Below are positions 45,955 to 57,147 of a DNA stretch of 64,000 nucleotides, piece by piece. The stretch covers positions 1 through 64,000 of the forward strand of contig VDMD01000051.1 of the NCBI GenBank assembly GCA_007026445.1, given 5' to 3'. The DNA is from Schizophyllum amplum (Eukaryota; Basidiomycota; Agaricomycetes; Agaricales; Schizophyllaceae). The notes beneath the pieces are model-generated. The model was not told the DNA's origin. It ran no database searches and worked only from the letters and a program-made list of their open reading frames with translations. The stretch's first letter is position 1; every line of letters begins with the position of its first letter. Both the position numbers and the translations under genes were made by a program.

Positions 45955-46944
45955 CTATAACATATATTAGTCAAATACAAGATGCAGCGCATCAGCACGC
46001 ACCTGCTGCGCGGGATCGCGCACGCAGCACGCATCCCGCGCTCCCGTTCTTCCCCCGCGTGTTGCAGCGCGATTTTCGAGACAGTCAAGCGCTGTAAAGC
46101 CTTTTAATGGCTCGTTCATGGACTTGGAGAAGGACAGGAGGCGGCGGGGGCAACCGAAAGGCCGTGGTGGCTGAGGGGAAGGGCGAGAGGACGTTGATCG
46201 CATCTGTTCGGTGCCTCGGACCGATCGCCGAGGCTCGCCGGTGACGCGCTCGACGTCCCCAGCGTGTTTTTGGAGGTGTTTGGGACCTATTTTGACGCAA
46301 AGTTTGTGTAGAGTACAGTATACATGCTTGATTACAAGAAAGAATGGCGAAATTCCATTCAAAATCGAGGTCATAAGTGCCGTTTTCAATGGGACAGGTA
46401 TGTCGAATATTCTTCTTGTTCTTCAGGCATACACCCTCCATATCACCCTTTATATATCAAGTAGGAGATACAGTCAAAGCTGGTATAGATCTGTCTATGT
46501 TAGCTATGGTATATAGAGGTACTTTAAGGACAGGAAATGGCATAGATGAATAGGATTAGAGCTCACAGTCATTGGGTGGCTGGCTATGCTTGAGAGTTAT
46601 GAGGTTTGGGCCCTTACTTTACATACTGGCTGCTCAGTAGAAGCTGATCTACATTATTTCAGATGTATTATAGCGTTATAGAGTATTTCCAAGGCGATCG
46701 CGCCCCCCGATGCGTGAGCATCGCGTTGCGTCTCGCCGCGAACGCGCTCGAAATGAGCGCGTTCGTGACGTGACGTAACGCGATCTGCTCTCCTTCCGCC
46801 GCCATCCACAACACGCCCGCCGCTCAACAGCGGCTCGATGGGCCCCGTTTCTTCAGGGGTACTGGCGGGGGACTCTAGGAAAGTCCCCCATAGGTGCGTC
46901 GCTATTGACAGCGCCAAAAACAGCTAAAAACAAGTGGGATATAG
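45955..46944 (-). repeat. S repeat, full-length copy (minus orientation)
   Basis: 990 bp. Outward segments: 46002 to 45955 (minus, 48 nt) beside a long GC hairpin at 46003-46052, and 46894-46944 (plus, 51 nt: ATAG then GTGCGTCG, GCTAAAAAC, GATATAG). Perfect palindrome 46739-46765, 179 bases from the right end. Outside the right end is the hairpin CTGCAGGGCGC/GCGCCCTGCAG (46948-46975). A plus-strand frame at about 46330-46500 (IPFKIEVISAV, SSRRYSQSW) parallels the minus frames at 28.7 and 50.4 kb. Confidence 0.75.
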
Positions 46945-48319
46945 CAGCTGCAGGGCGCACATCGCGCCCTGCAGCGTTATCTGCGGGTTTTCAGCGCCCC
47001 AAGTGCCGGGAAAACGCACTACGACACTATACCAAAGCCCCCGCTGCGCGCGCCCACGGCCCCGCCGTCGCCATCGCTTGCCGCCATCCACCCCATGCGC
47101 GTTGGGCAGGTGGTCTTGCGCCCGCCTTCTGGCATGCCCCCTCCCCCCCGCCACGTCCGTATAGGACCTCCGCATGTGGGGAGGATGTACGCTGGCCGTT
47201 AGCGATGGCGAAGCCCTCTGCAAGCGAGGGCCCGTGCAACGATCGCGTGCGCACACCACCCGCGCCACCCGCTCCCCCTCCCGCCATCGTCGTTATGCTG
47301 CCGCTGCATGCCTCGCGCAGCGTCCCAGCATGGCGACTGAGGTGTGCGTGTACGCGCCAAGGCCATGCGCCGCTGTCGCTGTCGCTGTCACCGCCGCGCC
47401 TGCACCCGCACCATACCCCCGCCCCCGGCCCCGGTCCCCCTTCCCGCGCGGCAAGCCCTCTCGCGGGCTCATTCGCTATCCATCTCCCCCTACGGACGTC
47501 ACCACCTGCGTAGACCAGCGATGCGCCACGCACACGCTCTCCGCCGCCGTCGCCACCGCTGCCGCCGGGCCCGTACGTGTGGCACAGCCACCCGCGCCGA
47601 TCCCGCGTCCCGCGCGACGGGCCCTCTATTGGGCTCGTCCGCTCGACATCTCGCCCCAGCACACCCCCACCTCTCTAGAACAGCGACGCGCGTGCGCTTT
47701 CCCCCACCCGCGGCGATCGGCCCGCACGCACGCCGCGCCGCGCCGCCCACCCGCTCGCTTCCAGCACGACGAGCTCCTCGGCGAGCTTGTCTGCTGGTAG
47801 TATATATCCCCTCCCCACCCCCTCTCTATGCAACGACGCGTTCAGGCGCTCGCGCGGCCCCCGTACACCGAGCGAGCGCCCGACGCACTGGCGAAAATTT
47901 TTAATGCGCTTTTCGCGCCTTTTTTGTATATATTACCCACACTATGCCTGTATATACACATTATATATACAATACATACTTTTTGATTGAGCTGCAAGCG
48001 ACCGAGAGCGCCAGCGGCGGCGGCGCAGTGCGCGCGCAGCGCCCCCGAGCACGCTGATTGCCCGCCCTGCCTAAACGGGAAGGCGGTCAGCATCGCACGC
48101 ACTGCGTGGCGGCGAGCCGGGCGTGCGAGGCGAGCCACCCGTGGATACCTGCCTAATCAGGCTGCCTAGGGGTGGTGGCCCAGTGAGCCCCCCGTGAGCC
48201 AGTGCCCCCTACGGCACGCCCGGGAGGGGCAGGTGGCTGTGTGGGGAGGTGGTCCATAGGATTTGCAATTCAAGCCCCAGGCAAGTCCATCATCTTTTGC
48301 AAAAGGGCTACTGCTACAG
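46945..48319 (+). repeat. R-type repeat, plus orientation
   Basis: GC-rich body, GCGAAAATTTTT box at 47892, AT spacer with TATATATAC near 47930-47985, CCTAAACGGGA arm, CTGTGGCTGTGTGG-like block near 48230, outward end CTACAG at 48319. The donor has decayed (no clear GT at the expected position about 75 nt upstream). Confidence 0.55.
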
Positions 48320-48888
48320 GTGAATAACCAACATAAACCCCCCCTGCATTGCCCTCGCACGTGCATACGCGCGTCGGGGGGAAAGCCGCTTCGAGTACCC
48401 ATTGCACCGGGAATTCGCGGCTCTCCCCTCGGCAAGCGTGTATGCGTAGGCGCTCTCCCGGCACTCGAACGCGCACAGGCAAGCTGTGCAGACCATCGGC
48501 ACACTGGGGCAAACCCCACAGGCCCCCCCGCCTCCACACCTCCCTCTACGCCCCCACGTTGCAGCGTGTAGGCACTGTTGCGCGTAGCGCAGGAGCCGGC
48601 GCAAGGGCGCTTGGTATCTGGGGCGCGTGCGCGCTTACGCGCTCGGGAGCCACGCCACAGCCCATAGATACACCATCCCCGCCTCCTTCATGTACCTAGT
48701 ATTGTCTGCACACCCACACGCGAATTGCAGTGCATGCATAGTATCAATGTACGCGCACCCACCACGCCAACAAAAAAATTTCGTCGCGCTTTCTGCGCAT
48801 TTTTTCGTGTATTAAACCCACCCCAACATTAAATACATGTCTCGCCCTAATTACATCATTTTCACAACCCGCCAGCAGCGAGAGGCAG
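48320..48888. repeat. DNA between two R ends
   Basis: About 570 bases bounded by inward-facing R ends at 48319 and 48889. GC-rich, with one AAAAAATTTCGTCGCG box at 48772. No gene. Confidence 0.4.
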
Positions 48889-49912
48889 CTGATGTGGTAA
48901 GACAATTTAAAAGGAACCCGATAACTGACTGACGGTCAGTTGAAAAGGAAGCGACAAGCTCACCACACAGCCACCGGCCCCTTCCGGGCCTTCGGGTGGG
49001 GGTCCGGCTCACCGGCGGCGTGGTGAGCCATCGCCCGTAAACGGCAGGGGCACGCGGGCCACCCACCGCACACGCCCGGCTCGCCCTCGCGCCCGCCGCG
49101 CGCCTTCCCGTTATGGCAGGGCGGTTGATCGGCGCGCTCGGGGGCGCTGCGCGCCACCGCCGCCGCTGCCGTCTTCCCCGTTGCTCGCCTCTAGGTGTAT
49201 AAAACGGTTATATATAAGGTGAATAGCATGTACATAATGTAGATAAATGTAAAAAGGCTGTAAAAAGAAGAGGAAAAGCGCGTGAAAGCGCCGCGAAAAT
49301 TTTCGCGGTTGCTTTGGGGCAGCGCGCGAGATGTGCAGGTGGATGCGCGGGTAAAGGGTACGTATGGGGAATAGGCTAGGTGTAGGGAAATGGAAGGCGA
49401 GCCTGTAAATGGGCTCGTCACTGCGGATTGGGGGTGGCGCGGCAGGGTGGCGCGGCGCGGGGATGGCGGAGAACGGCGGGCGGTGGGCGGCGAGGCGCGT
49501 GCGCGTCCTGCAGCGTCAGCGTCAGGCCTTGATGACGCTGGTCCCATGAAGGGAAAGCGGTGGGTGCCGTATTGACGGCGCGGTGGGGCAGACGAGGAGG
49601 TGGCGTGAGTGGCGCGGGTAGCCGTTGCGCACCCAATCGTAGTGCCCATCCTCGTTTGCAGAGGGTGCGAGCAACGCTGATGCCTAGCGCATACTCCCCC
49701 CTACCCATTCCGAGCCCGCTAGGATGCTCTTAGAGGCGGGGGAGCGCGCGCTAGCCAAACAGGCGCGCGGACGGGGACGGCGGGGGTTGATGGATGCGCG
49801 GCTGTGTGCGTGGGTAGCGGTCGTATCGAGGGCGCTTGAGACTTGATCCTGGGGTGCCTGGAGGTAGCCGTGAGATGTTGGATATGCCTGCAGAGCGCGC
49901 GCGCGCTCTGCA
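48889..49912 (-). repeat. R-type repeat, minus orientation
   Basis: Outward segment 48963 to 48889, 75 nt, GTGAGC...CCACATCAG, with palindrome ACTGACTGACGGTCAGT. Then the usual arm (CCCGTTATGGCAG), AT spacer (49195-49250), GCGAAAATTTTCGCGG (49292), GC-rich body, and a hairpin TGCAGAGCGCGCGCGCGCTCTGCA at 49889-49912 abutting the next S copy. Confidence 0.65.
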
Positions 49913-50901
49913 CTGTAGAAACATATTTAGCATGTCTGTTTTGTGCCGTCAATGACCACGCACCTATGGGGGACTCCCCCAGAGTCCCCACTTCCCGGCA
50001 ACGACAGAACTACGCCATTTCGCTCGCTTTTGAGCAAGCGGCGCGTTGATCTCGACGGCGAGAGAGAGAGCGACGCGTTACGTCACGTCACGAATGCGCT
50101 CATTTCGAGCGCGTTCGGGACGCGACATAGCGCGTTCCTCACCTGCTGCCACCTCAGATCGCTTCGTATCTCCTATATACCACTAGGTTACACTGAGAAG
50201 TAGTCATAATGTCCTTTACTAGACGGCCAATGCTTCACAGACACTGTAAAGTGCAAAGACTACCGAAATTTTGAGCCACATCAGCAATCTATGTCTATAT
50301 CTGGTTCATCTAGAGAGCTCCATGGCTCACAAGTACCTGTAATAAGCCTTAATACAATGTATATACTCATCCCAGCTTTGACTGTATTCCCTCCAGGTAG
50401 TATAAGGCCCGATATGGCTCCAGTATTCGTTATGAACAAGTGGAATATTGACCATCCCTTTCCCAAGAATAATGGCACTTATAGTCTCAGATACGAACGG
50501 AATTCCCTGTTTCTTTCCTGTAATCTCGACTAAATACATGTACTCTACTAGCTCCTCAAGACAAAAATGCGCCTAGGTGCTTCCGAAAACCCGCCGGCAA
50601 CGTCTAGCGCATTGGCGGCGAGCGTCGGAGATCGGCCCGACATGCCGAGCGCGCACAATCAGCGCGCTTTTATCTCGAACCTCGACCACCACAGTCGTCC
50701 GGTTGCCCCCGCCGCCTCGCCGCCCTTGACAGCCCGTCGCGCAAGCCATTGCGCTCCTCATCCTCAAACTTTCGCCGGAAACCTCAAGCTTAAGGCGATA
50801 TATTCGAAGCAGAGCGCGGGATGCGCGTTGCGCACGCGATCCCGCGCTGCAGGTGCGTGGCTACGTCCAACAGTCTGCGTGATTACTGACTATTACTTTA
50901 G
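49913..50901 (+). repeat. S repeat, full-length copy
   Basis: 989 bp. Left outward segment 49963 to 49913 (minus, 51 nt, ATAG then GTGCGTGG, CATGCTAAAT, TTTCTACAG). Right outward segment 50853-50901 (plus, 49 nt, CAG then GTGCGTGG, TTACTGACT, CTTTAG) beside a GC hairpin at about 50814-50846. Palindrome at 50091-50117 with one mismatch. GGGGGACTCCCCCAGAGTCCCC stem inside the left end. Confidence 0.75.
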
Positions 50902-53804
50902 CGTATCTACGCTACTGTGGGGCGGGTGCGAACAGCGCCTACCGTGTCATAGACGCGGTAGGCGCTTTCACGCCCGCCCTGCCCCTACACCCACGACCGG
51001 ACGCCGCGTACAAGCCACGCAGGCGCAAACGCGCCCAGCGCGTCCTCAAGAGTCATCTCGGCCGCATCGCTACCACCACCATCTCCTCCTCCCCATCTCC
51101 ATCCCAGGTCGCAGCTGCGTGCGCAGGCGTCGTGCGAGGGTACGCTTGAGTACCCCTTGCACCGGCGAACTCGCGGCCCCGAGCGCGACGCCCCGCAAGC
51201 CTCTGTAGCCTGGACTCGCCCTTCATCGTCCGCCACGCCTATCAAGCATCGGGGCAGCAAGACGCGGCTTTCCCGGTGCAGACACGCTGGCCCGCCCACG
51301 TCCCCTGCTCCCGCCGCATACAGAGCACACACAGCCAGATTGAGCAATCAACTGGCTGCTATGTTGTGTTGCGCCAGCGCGTTCGCCGTCCGGGGCGGCG
51401 CTTACAGGGCCAGCGATCGCACGGGGGCCGCATGCGTCATTGCCGCGCCGCCTCCTGCGCTGCTACCCTGACCAGCGACGAGCCCTTCCCTGGGCTCGCC
51501 AAGGGCGGAAATTCTCTACCACCACGCCCATGCACCCTTCCCCGTTCCTTTTCGCTTGCCCGTTCGCGCGCCGCCCGTCCCACGGACGCGCCGCGGGCGC
51601 GTAAAATTTCATTCCACACCCCTTCTTCAAACACTTTCCTCCCCTTGCATTTGTACATACACCCTACATATAATCTACTTAATTTACATCTTTTCTTTGA
51701 CCTATGAGCGATGAGCGGCGGTGGCAGCAGCAGCGGCGGCGGTGGCGTGCGCGCGCGAGCACACCGATCGCGCCCGTGCCCAAAACGGGAAGGCGATTAG
51801 GTGCACACGCGGGCACGAGGGCGAGCCGGGCGTGCGCGGCGAGTAGCCTGCGGGTCCCTGCCTGTTTAGGGGCGATGGCTCGGCAGTCACCCGTGAGCCA
51901 GAGCCCCCTCCGGGATGCCCGGGAGGGGTCTGTGGCTGTGTGGTGGGCCTGTCGCTACCTTTTCAACTGACTGTCGGACAGTTATCGGGTTCCATTTAAA
52001 ATGTCTTACCGCACCAGGTGCGAGAGGAGGGGCAACGGCAGCGCGCGCGCGCACACAACGTCCCCCGAGCACGCCGATTGACCGCCGTGCCCAAACGGGA
52101 AGGCGGTCGAGGCCGCATGCGGCGGGCGGCGGGCACGGGAGCGAGCCGGGCACGCCAGGCGAGCCGCCCGCGGGCCCCTGCCTAAACGGGCGGTGCGCTC
52201 GGGATGTCCCCCGAGCCCGGAGCCCCTGCCGGAAGGCCGCCGGGGGGCTGTGGCTGTGTAGGTAAGTGATCCGAGGACTTTTCAACTACTTGATGGACAA
52301 CTGTCCAGGGTCTTTGAAAAGACCCTACCGCCACAGGTGCGCGGCGGCGGTGGCGGCAGGCGCGACGCGCCCCGCACGAGTTGGTGCGTCGGTGTGATGT
52401 CACCCGACAGCGCATCAGCGGGCACGCGAGCCTCCCGACGCGTCGGGAAGGCCACGCGCCGCGGTTATCTGGCTTTATCAGCCGTCGGTGCCCATTTTGG
52501 GCATCGCCCGGCACCCCGGAGGACAGCGGCGGGCTCGCGGATCGGCATCTGCCGACCCCGTGAAGTTCACGTACAGATTGCAAGATGGGTTATGTAAATC
52601 CGGGGTACAGCAAAAGGTGGGCGGGAGGTGCATACCGACCCCTTGCACATCGTTACTTTACTAACATAATCAAAGGACTGCGTAACATACATAGGGGCAA
52701 GTGTGGGGGCAACACCACGCTTCAAACGCGGCGGACATCGACTGCCTGTCCCACCCCCCTTCGACAATGCCGGTATGCGCGTGCGCAAACCGCGAGGAGC
52801 CGTACGCCATAGTAGGCGCGTACGCAAGAGGTCCTACCACCACCCTCCCTCCAACCCTTTCCATTTACTCCAGCACCCAGCAGCGCGCAAGGCGCTGTGC
52901 AGGAGGGCGCTCGAGTACCCCTTGCACCGGGAACTTGTGCCCTCTTGCGCGGCATCCGTGCGTTCTGCTGGGTCCTTTTCCCCATTTCCCATCGCCCCCC
53001 ATGTACCATGGCTATTCCGCTTTACACACCACTACCTGCCGACGCCGCGCTCGCACCTCTATTACACGTGCCTCCCGCGCCGTCTTCTTGTTCCGCACGA
53101 CGAGCCCTTCCCCGGGCTCGTCCGCTCCTACCATGACCTCAGGCCCCCCCTCCCTCTCGCAGGCAGCCGCACGCTGCCACTGCGCCATCCGTAGCCGCTG
53201 CGATCGCCGCGCACGCGCAACCACGCCGGGTCTCGCCCCCCTCCCTCCTGCTCGCAGACGAGCCCTTCGAGAGCTCGTTTCTTGAGTAGAGCGCTCCCCT
53301 CCCTCCCTCCCTTCACTGTGACGCACACACGCACGCTCGCCCAGCGCAGCGCGCCAGCGAAAAATTTCGCAGCGCTTTTTGCGGGTTTATCGTGTATTTC
53401 CCCCTCCCCTCCCTCTGATTAGCTATTACATATGTAGATACTGTCCAATACACGTGTTTTTACCAACCCCCGAGTGACCGGGAGCGCTAGCGACGGCGGC
53501 GGCGGGTGCGCACGACGCCCCCGGGCACGCCGATCGCCCGCGAAGCCCAAACGGGAAGGCGATGCGGACTGCACGTGGTGCACGGCAAGTGCGAGGGCGA
53601 GCCGGGCGTGCGCGGCGGGTGACCCGTGAGCCCCTGCCCTATTTGGGCTGCCTAGGGGTGATGGCTCGGCAGCTCGCCGTGAGCCAGGGCCCCTGCCGGA
53701 AGCCCCGGGAGGGGGGTGTGGCTGTGTGGGGTAGGGGTCCCTGGCTTTTGCAATTCGTTGCTCGGAAAAGTCCAGGTACTTTTGCAAAAGCTTTACTGCA
53801 TCAG
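50902..53804 (+). repeat. Tandem R-type repeats, plus orientation
   Basis: Four R ends follow one another: 52017 (segment 51942-52017, 76 nt), 52336 (52262-52336, 75 nt), 52616 (variant, donor GTACAG at 52571) and 53804 (53731-53804, 74 nt, donor GTAGGG). Each except the first starts with GTG directly after the preceding CAG. The unit 52018-52336 is only 319 bp and resembles 39083-39420 in reverse. The unit 52337-52616 contains the empty TA site (52466-52467) of the MITE at 29346-29725. AAATTTCGC boxes lie at about 51602 and 53360. Confidence 0.65.
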
Positions 53805-54558
53805 CTGAGGATTCGGATGAGCCCCTGTCCGCACGCTTCCAGGCCCTGGGGGACCCTCGTCGCCGCACACGCTATGTGGACGGTTTCTCAGACCGCCTTC
53901 CAGTTTACGAGCTGGTGATGGCCGGAGCAGTCAGGCGGCGCCTGGTGACCGGGTCGGTCCTCGTAATGCTCACCGATTGGGGGACGACCTGGGGCGAGTA
54001 CTTCATCCTTGAGCAGCTGACGGTGCGCGGGCCTCACGCGCTTGTGCTGGGATACCACGTCCAAGTGTTGGGATTGGTGTGCTTGGACCGGCCCAATGGG
54101 GAAGTCCGCCGGATTAGGTAGTCATTGTTCCTATTGTACTCTCTCGTCCTGAACCATCACCCTTTGTGTTCGTGTTTGTGTTTGTGCCCCCTCTCTTCAC
54201 TCAATACCAAGGGCACACGTCAATTGCAGTGGTGGTGCGCATCCCTCGCCAACTCTCCTCGGTTCTCTTGCGTGAAGAAATCTTCCGTATTTTCACGCTC
54301 AACCTCCATCCTTGCCTCGCGCTCGAGCACATCCTCGGCCGCTCACTTACCCCACAGCACTGGGCTGCGTTGTGCGCGCATATGCGCATCTACACACTGG
54401 AGATGTTCTTGCGAGAGAAGGGGCACGAGGACGTTCTGAGTCGGATACCCGAGGACATCTGGGGAGTGCTGGTTGCGCCGCCTGAATCTCAGAATTTCGC
54501 CACCCACCTCCTGTTCGCTGCATCTGTGCCACCGCTCGGGCCCACTCATCCGCGCTAG
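53805..54558 (+). pseudogene. Unknown ORF, 5'-truncated and split by a solo LTR
   Basis: Starts abruptly after an R end and reads DEPLSARFQALGDPRRRTRY, DRLPVYELVMAGAVRRRLVT, DWGTTWGEYFILEQL up to 54065. Omitting one target-site copy and the LTR (54066-54206) the same frame continues GHTSIAVVVRIPRQLSSVLL, LALEHILGRSLTPQHWAALC to TAG at 54556-54558. So the LTR hit a coding region. Sequence seems globular with Trp and aromatic residues, but I recognise no domain. It precedes a KDZ fragment on the same strand and could be part of the same old element. Confidence 0.6.
54066..54206 (+). mobile_element. Solo LTR of the copia-type family, diverged
   Basis: 141 bp, begins TGTTGGGATTGGTGTGCTTG and GACCGGCCCAAT like the LTRs at 60-61.7 kb, ends TCAATA. 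Five-base target duplication CCAAG at 54061-54065 and 54207-54211. Older than the other copies judging by divergence. Confidence 0.85.
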
Positions 54559-55985
54559 GAAACGATGCACCGAGAAGGGCTCAGGCGTGGGACTTGTACT
54601 CTCGTTATGTGTGGACTAATGTTTTTGATCCTTTTATATACATACCTTACACAATCGTTCTCTCTTGGACTCGGACTCGCACACGTATACCGCCTTTCTT
54701 GACATCTGACTATGCACCCCTCCTACCTGTAATGCATTGTTTTTTGCTCGATTCCGAGATGCTCGCCATCAAGGACGATGGAATCTCTCGTCCCCCGCAG
54801 ATGTCGTGCGGGAAATCGGTATGCATATCGCGCTCAGCACCAAGCGAAAAGCATGACCTTGTCATGACGCGCCCGTAACCCCTATGTCTTTTCCTTTTCC
54901 GTTTATTCCTTTTCCTCTATTTTCCCTTGTTATTACCGGGCTCTGCCGACTTCCCCTTTTGGACTTCTCTTCTTATCTGCCGTACCGTGTGGTTGAACAC
55001 TGCTCGCTTACATTCTTGCTTACATTCCTTGCACCTGACCTGTATTCCTGACTCATTCCTCCTTCTTACTTACTCAGCCTTGATATAGCCACCAGTAGTA
55101 TATATACCCGACCCCGGCGCACACCTAGTTCCCCATCTTGACCTCTTGGTCTTTGGGACTAGGTGAGCCTTACTTACTATCTGCCTGCCAATGCTAAACT
55201 TGGTCTTTGGGACTAGCTTGCACAACGCGCGCCCCTTGTCGATCTGTGCTCTATGCCGTCGACGCCAGTCAGGATCCCCATCCCTCTCTACTGCCCTGCA
55301 CGTGCCGATCACGTGTGGTGTTGACTCTCCGTTGTTTGTTGGTGTTGTGTAGTCGCTCCGGGTCTCGACACCTCAGACCTGTGACCTGTTTCGGGAAGCC
55401 CCGAAATAACCCCGTGACCTGACTCGGGAAGTTCGGAAGTCGAACTCGGAGAGCGCCTGAACCATTAGCCCTACGGAAGGGCGGTGACACGTCCCCGCCC
55501 TGGCGGACTATATAAAGTAGTTACCTGTAGAATAGGTTCCTTATCCAACTTGTTTCCTGCAGTCTCGTCCCCCGTCCCGCCGCTGAACTCACCAAATCAC
55601 CCGCCGCCGTGCTGAAAACCGCCCACGTTAGCTGAGTACCACACCCTCTGAACGTTATCCACTGACCTTGACCGATCCGTACTGACCGCCGCAGCCTCCA
55701 GATTCCCTGTCCTGCCGACCGCCCTCCCGATCAACAACCGCCCGCCCTGCACGACTCAGATTTCCCGTAGATTACACTGTACTGCCTTGCCCCGTCTCCA
55801 TCCTACTTACACAGTTCATACGTCTCGCGCTACTGTTAGACTTTGTATTCCATTCTCCTTACTATTCTCTATCTACTCACACTATATTTGTGGTCGTCGA
55901 ACGCGAAGCCTACCACCTCGCTAAGAATTCGTATTTTTGATTAAAGGCTTTTTATTTTTTTTCCACACTTCAAACCTTTTTCAAG
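54559..55985. other. Non-genic stretch, possibly old LTR sequence
   Basis: No ORF or domain. CTTGGTCTTTGGGACTAG is repeated at about 55144 and 55200. GGACTATATAAAG at 55505-55517 is a good TATA box upstream of a C-rich tract, which may be a retroelement promoter, but no second copy is present to define LTR ends. Confidence 0.35.
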
Positions 55986-57147
55986 CCTGACAGCGGCCAA
56001 GATGGATCGTTGTGGGCGGTATCAGTGCAAAAGGGAGCGCACCGTGGCTCATTGGCGCACAAAGTCATTTCCGTGCTGCGCGCACCGCTGATGCACTTGC
56101 GTGAGGAGACTTCTGGCATGCGCTATCCTCCAAAGCGCACTACGCCGAAGAGGAGGGCATGTACATGCGGGGGGCGTTTTCGCCGGCACCTGTTGGTCAC
56201 GGTCTTGAGGCAAATGAGTGAGTGTTTGTCTAGAGGTGCACGGTGGCGATTAACGGCACTCATAGGTGTTGACCATCTGGATCTTGACTCTTGCCATTGT
56301 CAACCCACGTCGCGGCAGATTGTTCCCTTGCGCACCCCATCGCCCCACCCTGGCTGTAGATATAAACATCCTCGATTTCACCCGCTTGTTGTTCTTGAAT
56401 ATTTCACCCAACGTCACGGCTTGGTGCAAAGCGACGGAGGTGTTTCTGTTGACTAGGCAGCACAAGCTTAATTATACAGTGTGTTTTCATCACCTCGTGG
56501 AGGACTCGTCGCTGACAGTTCCTCAGGATAACCTGCGCAAACGGTTCGCTTATGCGTTGCAGTGGTACACGCACTTGCATGCGCTGGTCGAGCAGCATAT
56601 TGAGAATGTCATCGACTTAGCACGCTGCAGTGCTGCGGACGGATCGGCGGCATCACATGGTGTGGGCCGTCTCGAAGAAGACAAAGGCGTCCCTTTTCCC
56701 TCTTCGCCCACCCACGTCCCGCTAGCCGACCCTGATGCGGATGAGGCACTGCCGTTGGTCTCCAGCGCGGAGGCAAATGCAGAATGCGAGGCACGGGAGG
56801 CTCCCTGTCGAGAGAAGAACACACAAACACAGACACAAACACACAAAATGACGGTTGAAGACAAAGCTTAAGTGACAGGTGTAACTTGTAACTAAGTGTG
56901 ACTATCCCAATCGGGCCGGTCCAAGCACACCAACTCCAACACTGCCAACCCGCCGGGGGTGCCTGCCCCGACGGAGTACCTCCAATCACGTTGCCCCGCA
57001 TGCTTCGGGAGTTCGAGGCGCTTCACCAGGGCAAACGATAGCGCCACCAACTGCGTCGTAGCATTGGACGCCTGTTTCACGCAGAAACACAATAAACAGC
57101 AGAGGGACCCCGCGTTCACATACCCCCGTCAGATCATGCTGGTGCAG
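55986..57147 (+). pseudogene. KDZ-type gene, N-terminal part, truncated (copy 2)
   Basis: Exons read GMYMRGAFSPAPVGHGLEAN; then after an intron VDINILDFTRLLFLNISPNV with TAWCKATEVFLL; DNLRKRFAYALQWYTHLHAL; an acidic linker; and, beyond a solo LTR, EYLQSRCPACFG and NCVVALDACFTQKHNK. The RCPxCFG and VALDAxF words mark the entry to a KDZ transposase core with its first catalytic Asp; the SPN.TAW.KA..FL..(R)RRF..AL.WY block is as in CxC1-type KDZ proteins as I recall them. The gene is cut at 57147 by an R end, so DDE residues two and three are missing. Earlier stops (a TGA near 56100) also break it. It differs from the CxC2-type transposase at 11.5-15.3 kb. Confidence 0.65.
56806..56941 (-). mobile_element. 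Solo LTR of the copia-type family
   Basis: 136 bp, minus orientation, ends TGTTGGAGTTGGTGTGC and TCTCTCGACA. Flanks CTCCC (56801-56805) and CTGCC (56942-56946) are an imperfect target duplication. Omitting the LTR and one duplicate keeps the KDZ frame (141 bases is divisible by three). Confidence 0.8.

Noticed and set aside
9442..53804. Many long Ala/Arg/Pro/Gly-rich open frames on both strands of the GC-rich repeats
   Set aside because: The same conserved DNA is read in different frames in different copies, so these are composition artefacts, not genes.
55060..55980. A full Gypsy LTR around the TATATAAAG box
   Set aside because: No second copy, no target duplication and no primer-binding site could be found, so only a possible old LTR is mentioned.
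28225..57147. Integron-like attC sites as identity of the R terminal modules
   Set aside because: The variable palindrome with conserved ends is only superficially similar; the end bases do not match attC core sites, no integrase is near, and the host is a fungus.
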